Of a DNA stretch of 64,000 bases, positions 35,966 to 45,213 are shown one piece after another (position 1 is the stretch's first letter; every line of letters starts with the position of its first letter). A program made the translations under genes and the position numbers. Below the pieces are notes generated by a model. It did no database searches. It saw only the letters and a program-made list of their open reading frames with translations, and had not been told where the DNA came from. This stretch comes from Bradyrhizobium macuxiense (GTDB lineage: Bacteria > Pseudomonadota > Alphaproteobacteria > Rhizobiales > Xanthobacteraceae): the NCBI RefSeq assembly GCF_007993935.1, contig NZ_VITY01000012.1, forward strand, positions 1 to 64,000. The letters are read 5' to 3'.

Positions 35966-38191
35966 ATGGCGATCATGCCCGCGACGAACACGGTCGAAGG
36001 ACCCAATCAGCGACAAGCCGGCTTCAATCTCTTCCTCGTCGGATTCCTGATCCTGTTCCTCGAACTGGCCTGCATCCGCTGGTTCTCGGCCAAGGTCGTC
36101 TTCCTGCAATTCTTCACCAACATCGTGCTGCTGGCGGCCTTCCTCGGCATGTCCTGCGGCTGCCTTGCCGCGCGGCGGAGCACCAACTGGCTTGCGCTGT
36201 TTCCCGGGCTCGCGCTCGTGACCTTCGCGGCGGTCGCCACGATCATGGTGCTGTATTTCCAATGGGGCGAGTTCGCCGTCGACGTCGGCCATCAGGCCTC
36301 ACCGCAGGAGGTGTTCTTCGGCACCGAATATCGCAACCCGGATCTCGCCAAATTCGTCGTGCCGATCGAGGCGATCGCCGGGCTGTTCTTCGTGCTGATC
36401 GCACTGATGTTCGTCGGCCTCGGCCAGACGCTCGGCCGCGCCTTCGACGCCTACCCGAACCGCGTCGCCGGCTATTCGCTGAATATCGGCGGCAGCCTCG
36501 CCGGCATCGTGGGGTTCTCGCTGCTGTCGTTCGCGCAGGCGCCGCCGGTGGTCTGGTTCGGCATCAGCTGCGCCGGCATCGCCTATCTCCTCTACCAGGA
36601 CAAGGCGCTGTCGATCCTGCGCCTCGTGACGATCATCTTCGTGGTGGGCTTCACCGAGTTCTACAGCGATCGGTCCGGCAACCATGACATCCGCTGGTCG
36701 CCCTATTACGCCGTCGACCTCAACAAGAAGAGCGGCGAGATCACCGTCAACAGCATCGGCCATCAGGAAATGATGCCGTTCAGCGAACGCGGCTCGTCCT
36801 ATTCGCTGATCCATTTGCTGCAGAAGCACAGCGGCGGCGCGCCGTTCAAGGACGTCATGATCATCGGCGCGGGCTCCGGCAACGATCTCGCGCACGCATT
36901 GCGCTTCGGCGTGGAGCGCGTCGATGCGGTCGAGATCGATCCCGCGATCCAGGACATCGGCATCCACAACCATCCCGACAAGCCCTATCAGGATCCACGG
37001 GTGGTGCCGCATCTCGACGACGGCCGGCATTTCCTGCGCACCACCGACCGCAAATACGATCTCGTGGTGTATGCGCTGGTCGACTCGCTGATCCTGCACA
37101 GCGGCTACGCCAATATCCGTCTCGAAAGCTATCTGTTCACCGAACAGGCATTCCAGGATGTCCGCCGCGTGCTGAAGCAGGACGGCATCTTCGTGATGTA
37201 CAATTACTACCGCCAGGGCTGGATCGTGCAGCGCGTCGCCGAGATGGCCAAGCAGGTGTTCGGCTGCGATCCGCTGGTGCTGCCGCTGCCCTACAAGGAG
37301 ACGCTGACGTCGTCCGAGGCGGTCGGCTTCACCACCATCATCGCGGGCTGCAATCCGCGCATCTCCACCGCATTCCGCGACCGCGGCCAGTTCTGGCTGA
37401 ACAGCCTTCCGCCGGAGAACCTTTCGGTCAACGGCTTCGACAAGCCGCAGGAAAAAGCGCAAGACAAGCAGGACAAGGCTGCGCCCCAGCGCGGCGACTG
37501 GGTGCCGCTGGCGCCGGCGAAGCTGGTGGCCGACAATGAAGGCGCCAGGCAATCGACCAGCGATGACTGGCCGTTTCTCTATGTCAGCGGCAGGCTGATC
37601 CCCGACCTCACCGTTCGCTCGATGATCCTGCTCGGCGTGCTCGGGCTCGGCCTCGTCTACCTGTTCAAGCCGAAGGGCGCCTGGCGGCCCAACAACCGGA
37701 TGTTCTTCCTCGGCGCCGCCTTCATGCTGCTCGAGACCAAGGCGGTCGTGCAGATGGCGCTGCTGTTCGGCAGCACGTGGCTGGTCAACTCGGCGGTGTT
37801 CTTCACCGCGCTGCTGCTGATCCTCGCCGCCAATCTCTATGTGATCAAGGTGCCGTCGACCCGGCTGGTGCGCCATTATGCCGGGCTGCTGGCGCTGCTG
37901 GCGGTCTCGGTGCTGGTGCCGCTCGACACGTTCCTGGCCGGCGGCATCGTCTGGCGTTACGTGATCCCCTGCGCGCTGGCGCTCGGCCCGATGTTCTTCG
38001 CCGGCGTGATCTTCGCCCGCTCGTTCCGCGATGAAGCCAATCCCGATCATGCGTTCGGATCCAACATCGCGGGCTCCGTCATCGGCGGCCTCGCCGAGTC
38101 TTGCTCGACCCTGCTCGGCTTCCGCTATCTGCTCATCGTCGCAATCGGCTTCTACCTGCTGTCCGCCTGGATGCCGTCACGCAAGAGCTAG
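35966..38191 (+). CDS. Membrane-embedded spermidine-synthase-like protein
   Basis: A 741-residue protein. About six membrane helices fill residues 20-235 (from FNLFLVGFLILFLELACIRW), then a SAM/dcSAM-binding Rossmann domain (residues 290-450: VMIIGAGSGNDLAHALRFGV, VDAVEIDPAIQD, DPRVVPHLDDGRHFLR, YDLVVYALVDS, ESYLFTEQAFQDVRRVLK), a charged linker and about five more helices (from 550). Soluble spermidine synthases have about 290 residues; this is the membrane type of unknown substrate. AAGGAG is only 2 nt from the first ATG and 11 nt from the ATG at 35975, so the start is uncertain by three codons. Confidence 0.85.
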   Translation: MAIMPATNTVEGPNQRQAGFNLFLVGFLILFLELACIRWFSAKVVFLQFFTNIVLLAAFLGMSCGCLAARRSTNWLALFPGLALVTFAAVATIMVLYFQWGEFAVDVGHQASPQEVFFGTEYRNPDLAKFVVPIEAIAGLFFVLIALMFVGLGQTLGRAFDAYPNRVAGYSLNIGGSLAGIVGFSLLSFAQAPPVVWFGISCAGIAYLLYQDKALSILRLVTIIFVVGFTEFYSDRSGNHDIRWSPYYAVDLNKKSGEITVNSIGHQEMMPFSERGSSYSLIHLLQKHSGGAPFKDVMIIGAGSGNDLAHALRFGVERVDAVEIDPAIQDIGIHNHPDKPYQDPRVVPHLDDGRHFLRTTDRKYDLVVYALVDSLILHSGYANIRLESYLFTEQAFQDVRRVLKQDGIFVMYNYYRQGWIVQRVAEMAKQVFGCDPLVLPLPYKETLTSSEAVGFTTIIAGCNPRISTAFRDRGQFWLNSLPPENLSVNGFDKPQEKAQDKQDKAAPQRGDWVPLAPAKLVADNEGARQSTSDDWPFLYVSGRLIPDLTVRSMILLGVLGLGLVYLFKPKGAWRPNNRMFFLGAAFMLLETKAVVQMALLFGSTWLVNSAVFFTALLLILAANLYVIKVPSTRLVRHYAGLLALLAVSVLVPLDTFLAGGIVWRYVIPCALALGPMFFAGVIFARSFRDEANPDHAFGSNIAGSVIGGLAESCSTLLGFRYLLIVAIGFYLLSAWMPSRKS

Positions 38192-38203
38192 CAGCGGGGG
38201 TGA

Positions 38204-38420
38204 GTAAGGGACGCAGCAGCAGGAGGGTTCCCTCCCCCCTTGCGGGGGAGGGTTAGGGAGAGGGGTACCACACGGGGACTCTCTCGACTTTGTGCGACGA
38301 CGCGTGATCAAGATTGAGAGGGCTACGCTTCTCCTTGATTGTCTCGCCCGGGGCTTACCCCTCTCCCCACCCTCCCCCGCAAGGGGGGAGGGAGCCGGAC
38401 GAGCGTGCTCACCTTACGCA
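38204..38420. repeat. About 200-bp palindromic repeat, copy B
   Basis: Begins GTAAGGGACGCAGCAGC 13 bp after the membrane protein stop; outer arms TTCCCTCCCCCCTTGCGGGG... and complement up to about 38395; ends GTGCTCACCTTACGC. It has the same order and direction as copy A at 35532. The strong stem probably ends the membrane-protein message. Confidence 0.75.
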
Positions 38421-38462
38421 GTCAGGCACGAACCTCAGACAACGCGCCGCCACTTTTCACGC

Positions 38463-39419
38463 CTACTTCTTCGCGGCCTCCTTCTTCGCCGCATTCTTCT
38501 CCGCCGCGCCGCCCTTGCCTTCCGCTTCCAGCGCCGCGCGAACGCGCTTGAATTCGCTGAGGTCGGCCTTGTCGACCTCGGGGAATTTCAGGTCAAGCCT
38601 GTCGAACGCATTGACGATGGTCGAACCGATCACGACGCGGGCGAACCATTTGTGATCGGCCGGCACGATGTGCCAGGGCGCGTCCTTGGTCGCGGTGTGG
38701 TGAATCATGTCCTGATAGGCCGCCTGGTACTTGGCCCACAGCTGCCGCTCGGAAATGTCGGCCATCGAGAACTTCCAGTTCTTGGCCGGCTCCTCCAGCC
38801 GGTCGAGGAAGCGCTGGCGCTGCTCCTCCTTGGAGACGTGCAGGAAGAATTTCAGGATCACGGTGCCGTTGCGCGACAGATAGCGCTCGATCGCGGAGAT
38901 GTCCTCGAAGCGCTCGCGCCAGATGTTCTTGGTCACCAGCTTCTTCGGGATCTTCTGCTTGTCCAGCACCTCGGGATGCACCCGCACCACGAGGCACTCC
39001 TCGTAATAGGATCGGTTGAAGATGCCGATGCGGCCGCGCTCCGGCAGCGCGATCATGGCGCGCCACATGAAGTCGTGATCGAGCTCCCGCGACGATGGCT
39101 GCTTGAAGGAGGAGACCTCGCAGCCCTGCGGATTGACGCCCTCGAACACGCTTTTGATCGCGCTGTCCTTGCCGGCGGCGTCCATGCCCTGGAAGATCAG
39201 GAGCAGCGACCAGCGATCCTGGGCGTAGAGCTTCTCCTGGAAGTCGTTCAGCCGCTTGCGGTTGGCCTCGATGATCTTGCTGCCGGCGTCCTTGTCGATG
39301 CCGCCCTTCTCGGCGGTCGGGTACGACTTGAGGTGAAACTCACCACTCCCGTCGAATCGGAACGGCGCGACGTAGGGTTTCAGTTCATCGGCGAGCGATG
39401 GGGACGGTTTGCTGCTCAT
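38463..39419 (-). CDS. ppk2: Polyphosphate kinase 2 family protein
   Basis: A 318-residue PPK2 enzyme transferring phosphate from polyphosphate to nucleotides. Walker A is in LLLIFQGMDAAGKDSAIKSV, Walker B/lid residues in IGIFNRSYYEECLVVRVHP, and later come IWRERFEDISAIERYL, KFFLHVSKEEQRQRFLDRLE and PWHIVPADHKWFARVVI. It ends in an Ala/Lys-rich tail (EKNAAKKEAAKK). Its first 35 bp overlap the end of livM in another frame, so it may be read from the liv transcript. Confidence 0.92.
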   Translation of the reverse strand: MSSKPSPSLADELKPYVAPFRFDGSGEFHLKSYPTAEKGGIDKDAGSKIIEANRKRLNDFQEKLYAQDRWSLLLIFQGMDAAGKDSAIKSVFEGVNPQGCEVSSFKQPSSRELDHDFMWRAMIALPERGRIGIFNRSYYEECLVVRVHPEVLDKQKIPKKLVTKNIWRERFEDISAIERYLSRNGTVILKFFLHVSKEEQRQRFLDRLEEPAKNWKFSMADISERQLWAKYQAAYQDMIHHTATKDAPWHIVPADHKWFARVVIGSTIVNAFDRLDLKFPEVDKADLSEFKRVRAALEAEGKGGAAEKNAAKKEAAKK

Positions 39420-40395
39420 GGCCTCTCGACGGCTTGCGTGGCGATTTGATCCGGTCGATCACGCTACCAAGAATGCCCTTGGGCAGGAAGATGATGAAGA
39501 GCACCAGCAATATGCCATAGACCAGATTGTCCCAGCCGACCGCCTTCGTGCCGAAGGAGATACGCAGCACCTCCGCCAGCACGATGGTGATGACGGCGCC
39601 GACGGTCGGCCCCAGCGCGACATAGACGCCGCCGACGATCGCCGCAAACACCATCTGCAGCGAGACCGCGATGCCGCTCACGGTGTCCGGCGAGATGAAC
39701 ATCTGGTACTGGCAGTACAGCGCGCCTGACAGTGCCGTCATCAGCGCGCTGATCAGGGTGATCTTGAGCTTCTCGGCGGTGACGTTGACGCCGGCGGCGG
39801 CCGCGGCGTCCTCATCCTCCGAGATCGCCTCCATGGCGTGGCGGATCATGCTGCGGTCGATCGCGCGCCAGATCACGAGGCCTGCGACCCACACCGCAAG
39901 CGCGATCAGATACCAGGTGGTCTTGTCATCGAATTGCAGCGCGAACAGCCCCTTGCCGCTTTGGGCACGCTGCGGCGTGTAGCCGAGCGAGCCGCCGGTG
40001 TAATCGCGGGTCGCGGTGATGACCTGAAGCACGATGCCGGACAGCGCCAAGGTCACCAGCACGAAATAGTGCCCGGTAATGCGGAAGCGGAAGCAGGGAT
40101 AGGCCACGACCAGCGCGAGCACGCCCGCGGTCGCCATGCTCAGGGGAATGCCGATCCAGGGCGAGACGCCGAGGTGATTCCACAAGAGCGCGGTGACATA
40201 GGCGCCGATGCCCATGAAGCCGCCATGGCCGAGCGAGACCAGGCCGAAGCGGCCCATGATCGACCACGATGTATAGGCAAACGACCAGATCAGGATCAGC
40301 ACCAGCACGTGCAGATGATAGGGATCGCGATGCACGAAGGGCAGCGCGACGAGCGCGAGCAACGCAATGATCCAAAAGGCAACCTGCCTGTTCAC
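39385..40395 (-). CDS. livM: Branched-chain amino acid ABC transporter permease LivM
   Basis: A 336-residue permease with about ten helices, starting at the GTG at 40395 that overlaps the livH stop (GTGA); the frame to 40473 is not needed. Family marks are SIMGRFGLVSLGHGGFMGIGAY, RFRITGHYFVLVTLALSG, MEAISEDEDAAAAAGVN and GGVYVALGPTVGAVI. The extreme C-terminus is basic and overlaps the ppk2 start. Partner of LivH in the membrane. Confidence 0.92.
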   Translation of the reverse strand: MNRQVAFWIIALLALVALPFVHRDPYHLHVLVLILIWSFAYTSWSIMGRFGLVSLGHGGFMGIGAYVTALLWNHLGVSPWIGIPLSMATAGVLALVVAYPCFRFRITGHYFVLVTLALSGIVLQVITATRDYTGGSLGYTPQRAQSGKGLFALQFDDKTTWYLIALAVWVAGLVIWRAIDRSMIRHAMEAISEDEDAAAAAGVNVTAEKLKITLISALMTALSGALYCQYQMFISPDTVSGIAVSLQMVFAAIVGGVYVALGPTVGAVITIVLAEVLRISFGTKAVGWDNLVYGILLVLFIIFLPKGILGSVIDRIKSPRKPSRGHEQQTVPIARR

Positions 40396-41273
40396 GAGCG
40401 CCTCGCCAGGAGGCCCGCGGGCCGGATGAACATCATGACGATGAAGAAAGCGAACGCCAGCACGTAGCCCCATTCGAGATCGGAAAACAGGCCGCCGAGC
40501 GAGATGATCTCGGCGAACACGAAGGCGGCGATGAAGCCGCCGATGAAATTGCCGAGGCCGCCGAGCACGCAGATCAGGAAGGTGATCGGCCCGAACGACA
40601 GGCCGACGAACGGATGCACGTCATATTGCAGCACCAGCAGGCAGGCGGCGAGGCCGGCGAGCCCGCCGCCGATCGCCGAGGTGACGAGATAGATGCGCTT
40701 GGGATCGACGCCCATCAGCGGCATGATCTGGCGGTCCTGCGCAATGGCCCGGATCGCGGTGCCGGTGAAGGTGCGGGTCAGGAACAGATAGACGCCGACC
40801 ATGCCGACCAGCGCGGCCGCGAACGACAGCAATCGTGCGTAACTGAAATTCATCTCGCCGAGCGCCAGCACCGGCAGGCGGATGCCGAGATTGCGGAAAT
40901 CGATACCGAAGGCGACGGTGGCAAAGCTCTGCAGGATGAACAGCACGCCGCCAGTGGCGAGCAGCTGGTTGATCGGCGGTGCGGTCAGCAAGGGCGCGAT
41001 GACGAAGAAGTGCAGCGCGGCACCCAGCAGCGCCACCAGCAGGATGACCAGCGGCGCGGCCGCCCAATACGGCAGATGGAAGACCTGCACCAGATAGTAC
41101 ATGCCGTACATGCCGATCATCACGAGCTCGGCGTAGCAGATCCAGGTGACGTCGATGACGCCGAAGATCAGATTGAGCCCGAGCGCCAAGAGCGCCAGCA
41201 CGCCGCCGAGCAGGATGCCGTTGATGACGGCCTCCAGCAGGTAGATGTCGAAGATGTCGAGGAAGGATTGCAT
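40392..41273 (-). CDS. livH: Branched-chain amino acid ABC transporter permease LivH
   Basis: A 293-residue permease (about eight helices). LivH marks are LEAVINGILLGGVLALLALG, FGVIDVTWICYAELVMIGMY, AIRAIAQDRQIMPLMGVDP and ITFLICVLGGLGNFIGGFIA. It follows livF after a 186-bp gap filled by a palindromic element, then couples directly to livM. Confidence 0.93.
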   Translation of the reverse strand: MQSFLDIFDIYLLEAVINGILLGGVLALLALGLNLIFGVIDVTWICYAELVMIGMYGMYYLVQVFHLPYWAAAPLVILLVALLGAALHFFVIAPLLTAPPINQLLATGGVLFILQSFATVAFGIDFRNLGIRLPVLALGEMNFSYARLLSFAAALVGMVGVYLFLTRTFTGTAIRAIAQDRQIMPLMGVDPKRIYLVTSAIGGGLAGLAACLLVLQYDVHPFVGLSFGPITFLICVLGGLGNFIGGFIAAFVFAEIISLGGLFSDLEWGYVLAFAFFIVMMFIRPAGLLARRS

Positions 41274-41288
41274 GGCTGCCTCTTTCTT

Positions 41289-41417
41289 ACCTCTCCCCGC
41301 CGGGGAGAGGTCGGCGCGCAGCGCCGGGTGAGGGGAACAGGTCCCACGAGAGAGCGTAACCCCTCACCCGGATCGCATCTGGCGATGCGATCCGACCTCT
41401 CCCACAAGGGGAGAGGT
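41289..41417. repeat. Palindromic element inside the liv operon
   Basis: The arms ACCTCTCCCCGCCGGGGAGA (from 41289) and CCTCTCCCACAAGGGGAGAG (to 41416) frame inner arms CCGGGTGAGGGG and CCCCTCACCCGG. It sits between livF and livH and could end or stabilise part of the operon message. Confidence 0.7.
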
Positions 41418-41459
41418 GAACCGCCGATGCCGCAATCCTTTCCGATATCGTCATCATCC

Positions 41460-42169
<710 letters not shown>

Positions 42170-42173
<4 letters not shown>

Positions 42174-42943
42174 GCCCCGATCCGGCGGCGCGCTTGCGCC
42201 GCGGCCGCCGCCGCAAGGCTCGCGTCCGCATCGGTGCCGAGGTAGACCTCGATCACCCTGGCATCGCCGGCGACATCCGCCGGCAAGCCCTCGGCGATCT
42301 TCTCGCCGTGATCCAGCACCATCACGCGGTCGACCACGCGCATCAAGACCCCCATGATGTGCTCGACCCAGATGATCGTGATACCGAGCTCGTCGCGGAT
42401 CCGGCGCAACATGTCGGCGGCCTGGTCCATCTCGGCCTCGTCGAGCCCGCCGAGGCTTTCATCGGCGAGCAGGAGTTTCGGTCCGGTCGCGAGCGCCTTC
42501 GCCAATTCGAGTTTCTTCAGGCCGGCGGCGCCCAGACCCTCGACGTTGGCATGGCGATCGGTCGGTAGCCCAACCATCGCCAGCGCCCGCTCGGCGGCCT
42601 CCTCGGCCTTGCTGCGGCTGTGGCGGCCCTGGCCATAGAAGCCGGCGAGCACGACATTCTCGAAAATGCTGAGGCGATGGAACGGCCGCGGAATCTGGAA
42701 GGTGCGCCCAATGCCACCGACGATAATGCGGTGCGGGGCGAGGCCCGCGATCTCGCGGCCGTCGAACAGGATCGAGCCCTCGGTCGGCGGCAAGGTGCCG
42801 GAGAGCATGTTGAAGATCGTGCTCTTGCCCGAGCCGTTCGGGCCGATCAGACCGAGGATCTCGCCCTGCTCGACGCGGAACGACACGTTGTTGACGGCGC
42901 GAAAGCCGCCAAACCGCTTGACCAGGCCTTCTACGGCGAGCAC
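42170..42943 (-). CDS. livG: Branched-chain amino acid ABC transporter ATPase LivG (variant signature)
   Basis: About 257 residues from the GTG at 42943, which follows AAGGG with 6-nt spacing; the frame to 43045 would run into the binding-protein gene. Walker A GPNGSGKST, the LivG insert IGRTFQIPRPFHRLSIFENV, Walker B LLLADESLGGLDEAEM and the switch His in IIWVEHIMGVLM are present. The ABC signature, normally LSxGQ, reads LGAAGLKKLELAKAL. Nucleotide binding to the dimer may rely more on LivF, or this is a subfamily trait. Confidence 0.92.
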
Positions 42944-42965
42944 GGCGGTCCCTTTCGCGAGCAAG

Positions 42966-44276
42966 CTATTTGTAGCTGTAGGTGGTACCGGCCGGCAGCG
43001 GTAGCTCGGTCTCGCGCTGCATCTGGCTCTTCGGCCACACCACATAGGATTTGTCGTCGATATATTGCAGCACCACCGGGAACGAACGTGCGTTCTGCCC
43101 GGCGTACTGCTCGCCCTCGCCGTAGAACTTCACGCCGTAACCGAGCATGGTGCCGCCCTCGGGAATGTCGGTGTCGAGCGCCGCCTTGCGCAGCGCGTCC
43201 GGATCGACGCCGCCATACTTCTTGATCGCGCGCGGCAGCACGTCGTCGAGGAACACATAGGCGTTGGCCGCGCCGATGCCGACATGGGCGGAGCGGATCG
43301 GCACGCCCGGCTTCAGCTTGTCGAACTCCTCGCCGACCATCTTGATGACCGGCGGCAGCTTCGGGTCCATGGTCTTCTGATTGGCGAGCCAGATCGAGAT
43401 CGGGTCGGTGTTGAAGAGATAGTTGGCATCGGCCCCGAGGCCTTCCTTCAGCTTCTCGTAGACGCCGTAGCCGGCGCCGTGACCGACGATGGCGCCGAAC
43501 TTCAGGCCCTGCTCGCGGGCCTGGCGGAATAACAGGGTGATGTCCGGATTGTAGCCGGTGTGGAAGATCACGTCGGGCTTGGCGCGCTTCAGCTTGGTCA
43601 CCAGCGCCGACAGATCGGGCGCGGTCGCCGAATAGCCTTCCTTGAGCACGATGTTGAAGCCGGCCTTCTTGGCGCCGGCCTCGTTGCCCTTGGCGACGTC
43701 GACGCCATAGGCGCCGTCCTCATGGATGATCGCAACCCGCAGGTCCTTCGGCTCCTTGCCGAACTTGGACAGCGAATATTGCGCGATGAAGTCGGTCGTC
43801 ATCATGCCGTACTGGTTGCCGGCGGCCTGCGGGCGGAACACATATTTGTAGTTCTTGCCGTCGAACACGCCGGAGGAGATGCAGGTCGTGATCCACATGA
43901 ACTTCTTCATCTGGTCGACCCGGGCCGCCACCGGCACGCATTGTGCCGAGGAGAAGAAGCCCATCACCATGTCGACCTTCTCCTGCTCGAGCAGGCGGAC
44001 GGCCTCGTTGATGGCGATATCGGGCTTGCTCTGCGCGTCGGCGTAGACCGCCTCGACCTTGTACCCCTCGACGCCGGTCTTGGCGTAATGATCGAGCATG
44101 ATCTTGACGCCGGTGTATTGCAGCTCGGAGCCGCCGCCGGCCAATGGCCCGGTCAAATCGAAGATCACGCCGATCTTGATCTTCTTGTCCTGCGCCTGCG
44201 TGGCACCAGCCACGCCGAGCGCCGCGAGCGCGACAGACAGACCCGCGAGCCAGCGGATGGCCCTCCAGACCGGCAT
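42966..44276 (-). CDS. ABC transporter substrate-binding protein (LivK-like) of the liv operon
   Basis: A 436-residue periplasmic protein; the ATG at 44276 follows GGGAGGG and opens a signal peptide (MPVWRAIRWLAGLSVALAAL, cleavage near ATQAQ). Type 1 binding-protein features are KIGVIFDLTGPLAGGGSELQ, DAQSKPDIAINEAVRLLEQE, FFSSAQCVPVAARVDQM, and AIIHEDGAYGVDVAKGNEAG. First gene of the liv cluster K-G-F-H-M. The large size and the gap between ligand residues make amides, aromatic acids or other ligands as likely as leucine. Confidence 0.92.
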   Translation of the reverse strand: MPVWRAIRWLAGLSVALAALGVAGATQAQDKKIKIGVIFDLTGPLAGGGSELQYTGVKIMLDHYAKTGVEGYKVEAVYADAQSKPDIAINEAVRLLEQEKVDMVMGFFSSAQCVPVAARVDQMKKFMWITTCISSGVFDGKNYKYVFRPQAAGNQYGMMTTDFIAQYSLSKFGKEPKDLRVAIIHEDGAYGVDVAKGNEAGAKKAGFNIVLKEGYSATAPDLSALVTKLKRAKPDVIFHTGYNPDITLLFRQAREQGLKFGAIVGHGAGYGVYEKLKEGLGADANYLFNTDPISIWLANQKTMDPKLPPVIKMVGEEFDKLKPGVPIRSAHVGIGAANAYVFLDDVLPRAIKKYGGVDPDALRKAALDTDIPEGGTMLGYGVKFYGEGEQYAGQNARSFPVVLQYIDDKSYVVWPKSQMQRETELPLPAGTTYSYK

Positions 44277-44507
44277 GAATCCCTCCCCAGAGATTGTGCA
44301 CTGCATTTTTTGTTGTCGTGCCGCCCTATCACAGGGGGAGCGGCCGATGATGTCAAGCGCGATGGCTGCGTCCGCACGGCGCAGGCTTGCGCAAAGTTTC
44401 GGCGGAACAGTGCCGACGACTTTTCAGACCGGAGAACTACGGAAGGCAGCTTTGCTGCTTCTGCCTTATCCTGAGGGCTGCGAAGTAATTGTCATTGGAG
44501 GCGACAC

Positions 44508-45074
44508 ATGAATCACATGCTTTGCAGAGCGAGACTCATTTCGTGGTTGGGTGCGTGCGCGCTTGGATTGGGCGCGTGGATTGCTGCTCCGTCGGGTGCG
44601 GTGGCGCAGAATTCACCGTCCGCCGAGGCCAGGCTGAAGGAGTTGAACATCACGCTACCGCCCGTTCCGACACCGGTCGCCAATTACGTCGATGCGGTCC
44701 GGGTCGGCAATCTGCTCTTCCTCGCAGGGAACACTCCGGCCGCGGACTGGAAATACAAAGGCAAGGTGGGCAAGGACCTCACCGTGCAGGAAGGCTATGA
44801 CACGGCCCGCCAGGTCGGCCTGATCATGTTGGCGAAGGTACGCGTCGCACTTGGAAGCCTCGATCGCGTCAAGCGCGTGGTGAAGGTGTTCGGGATGGTC
44901 AATTCGGCCGACGGCCTTGGAGATCAGCCGAAAGTGATAAACGGCTTTTCCGATCTGATGGTGGAGGTCTTCGGCGAGGCAGCCGGCAAACACGCGCGAT
45001 CTGCTGTCGGGATGGCTGGTCTTCCCTTCAACAACGCCGTGGAGGTCGAGATGGTCGTTGAAGTGGCCGAATGA
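44508..45074 (+). CDS. Exported RidA (YjgF/YER057c) family protein
   Basis: A 188-residue protein whose first 34 residues form a signal peptide (WLGACALGLGAWIAAPSGAV, cleavage near AQN); GGAGG precedes the ATG at 44508. The mature part is a RidA domain: VPTPVANYVDAVRVGNLLFLAGNTP, EGYDTARQVGLIMLAKVRVA, DRVKRVVKVFGMVNSADG, and HARSAVGMAGLPFNNAVEVEMVVEV. The Arg of ARSAVG matches the family Arg that holds carboxylates. RidA deaminates reactive enamines in the cytoplasm; an exported version must do something else or act on periplasmic imines. Confidence 0.88.
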   Translation: MNHMLCRARLISWLGACALGLGAWIAAPSGAVAQNSPSAEARLKELNITLPPVPTPVANYVDAVRVGNLLFLAGNTPAADWKYKGKVGKDLTVQEGYDTARQVGLIMLAKVRVALGSLDRVKRVVKVFGMVNSADGLGDQPKVINGFSDLMVEVFGEAAGKHARSAVGMAGLPFNNAVEVEMVVEVAE

Positions 45075-45102
45075 CCCGCCGTTACTCCGGCAGCTACATT
45101 TC

Positions 45103-45176
45103 GGATGCCGGCGAGTTCGGGATTTTGCTGGCAGGCAAGGTCGCCGCAGCAATCCGACGGCTTGAGCCCGGTCTCC
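45103..45176 (-). pseudogene. NUDIX gene fragment (decayed, internally deleted)
   Basis: Two blocks match the intact NUDIX gene at 46354-47055. Positions 45141-45176 match 46577-46612 with one mismatch in 36, and 45103-45139 resemble 46437-46475, starting with a 16-bp identity. The roughly 100 bp that separate these blocks in the intact gene are missing. On the minus strand the fragment still encodes ETGLKPSDCCGD joined to PELAGI. It is therefore a leftover of a second NUDIX copy, lying between the RidA and MipZ-like genes. Confidence 0.65.
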
Positions 45177-45213
45177 AATGGCCGCGCCACCAAGGATGGC
45201 AAGACTTGCAGTC

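Noticed and set aside
36299-38050. 583-codon minus-strand frame
   Set aside because: Antisense to the membrane spermidine-synthase-like gene; His, Asp and Gln runs typical of shadow frames.
35532-38420. Composite transposon around the membrane protein gene
   Set aside because: The flanking repeats contain no transposase and I see no target-site duplication; other copies stand alone, so a mobile-unit claim is not supported.
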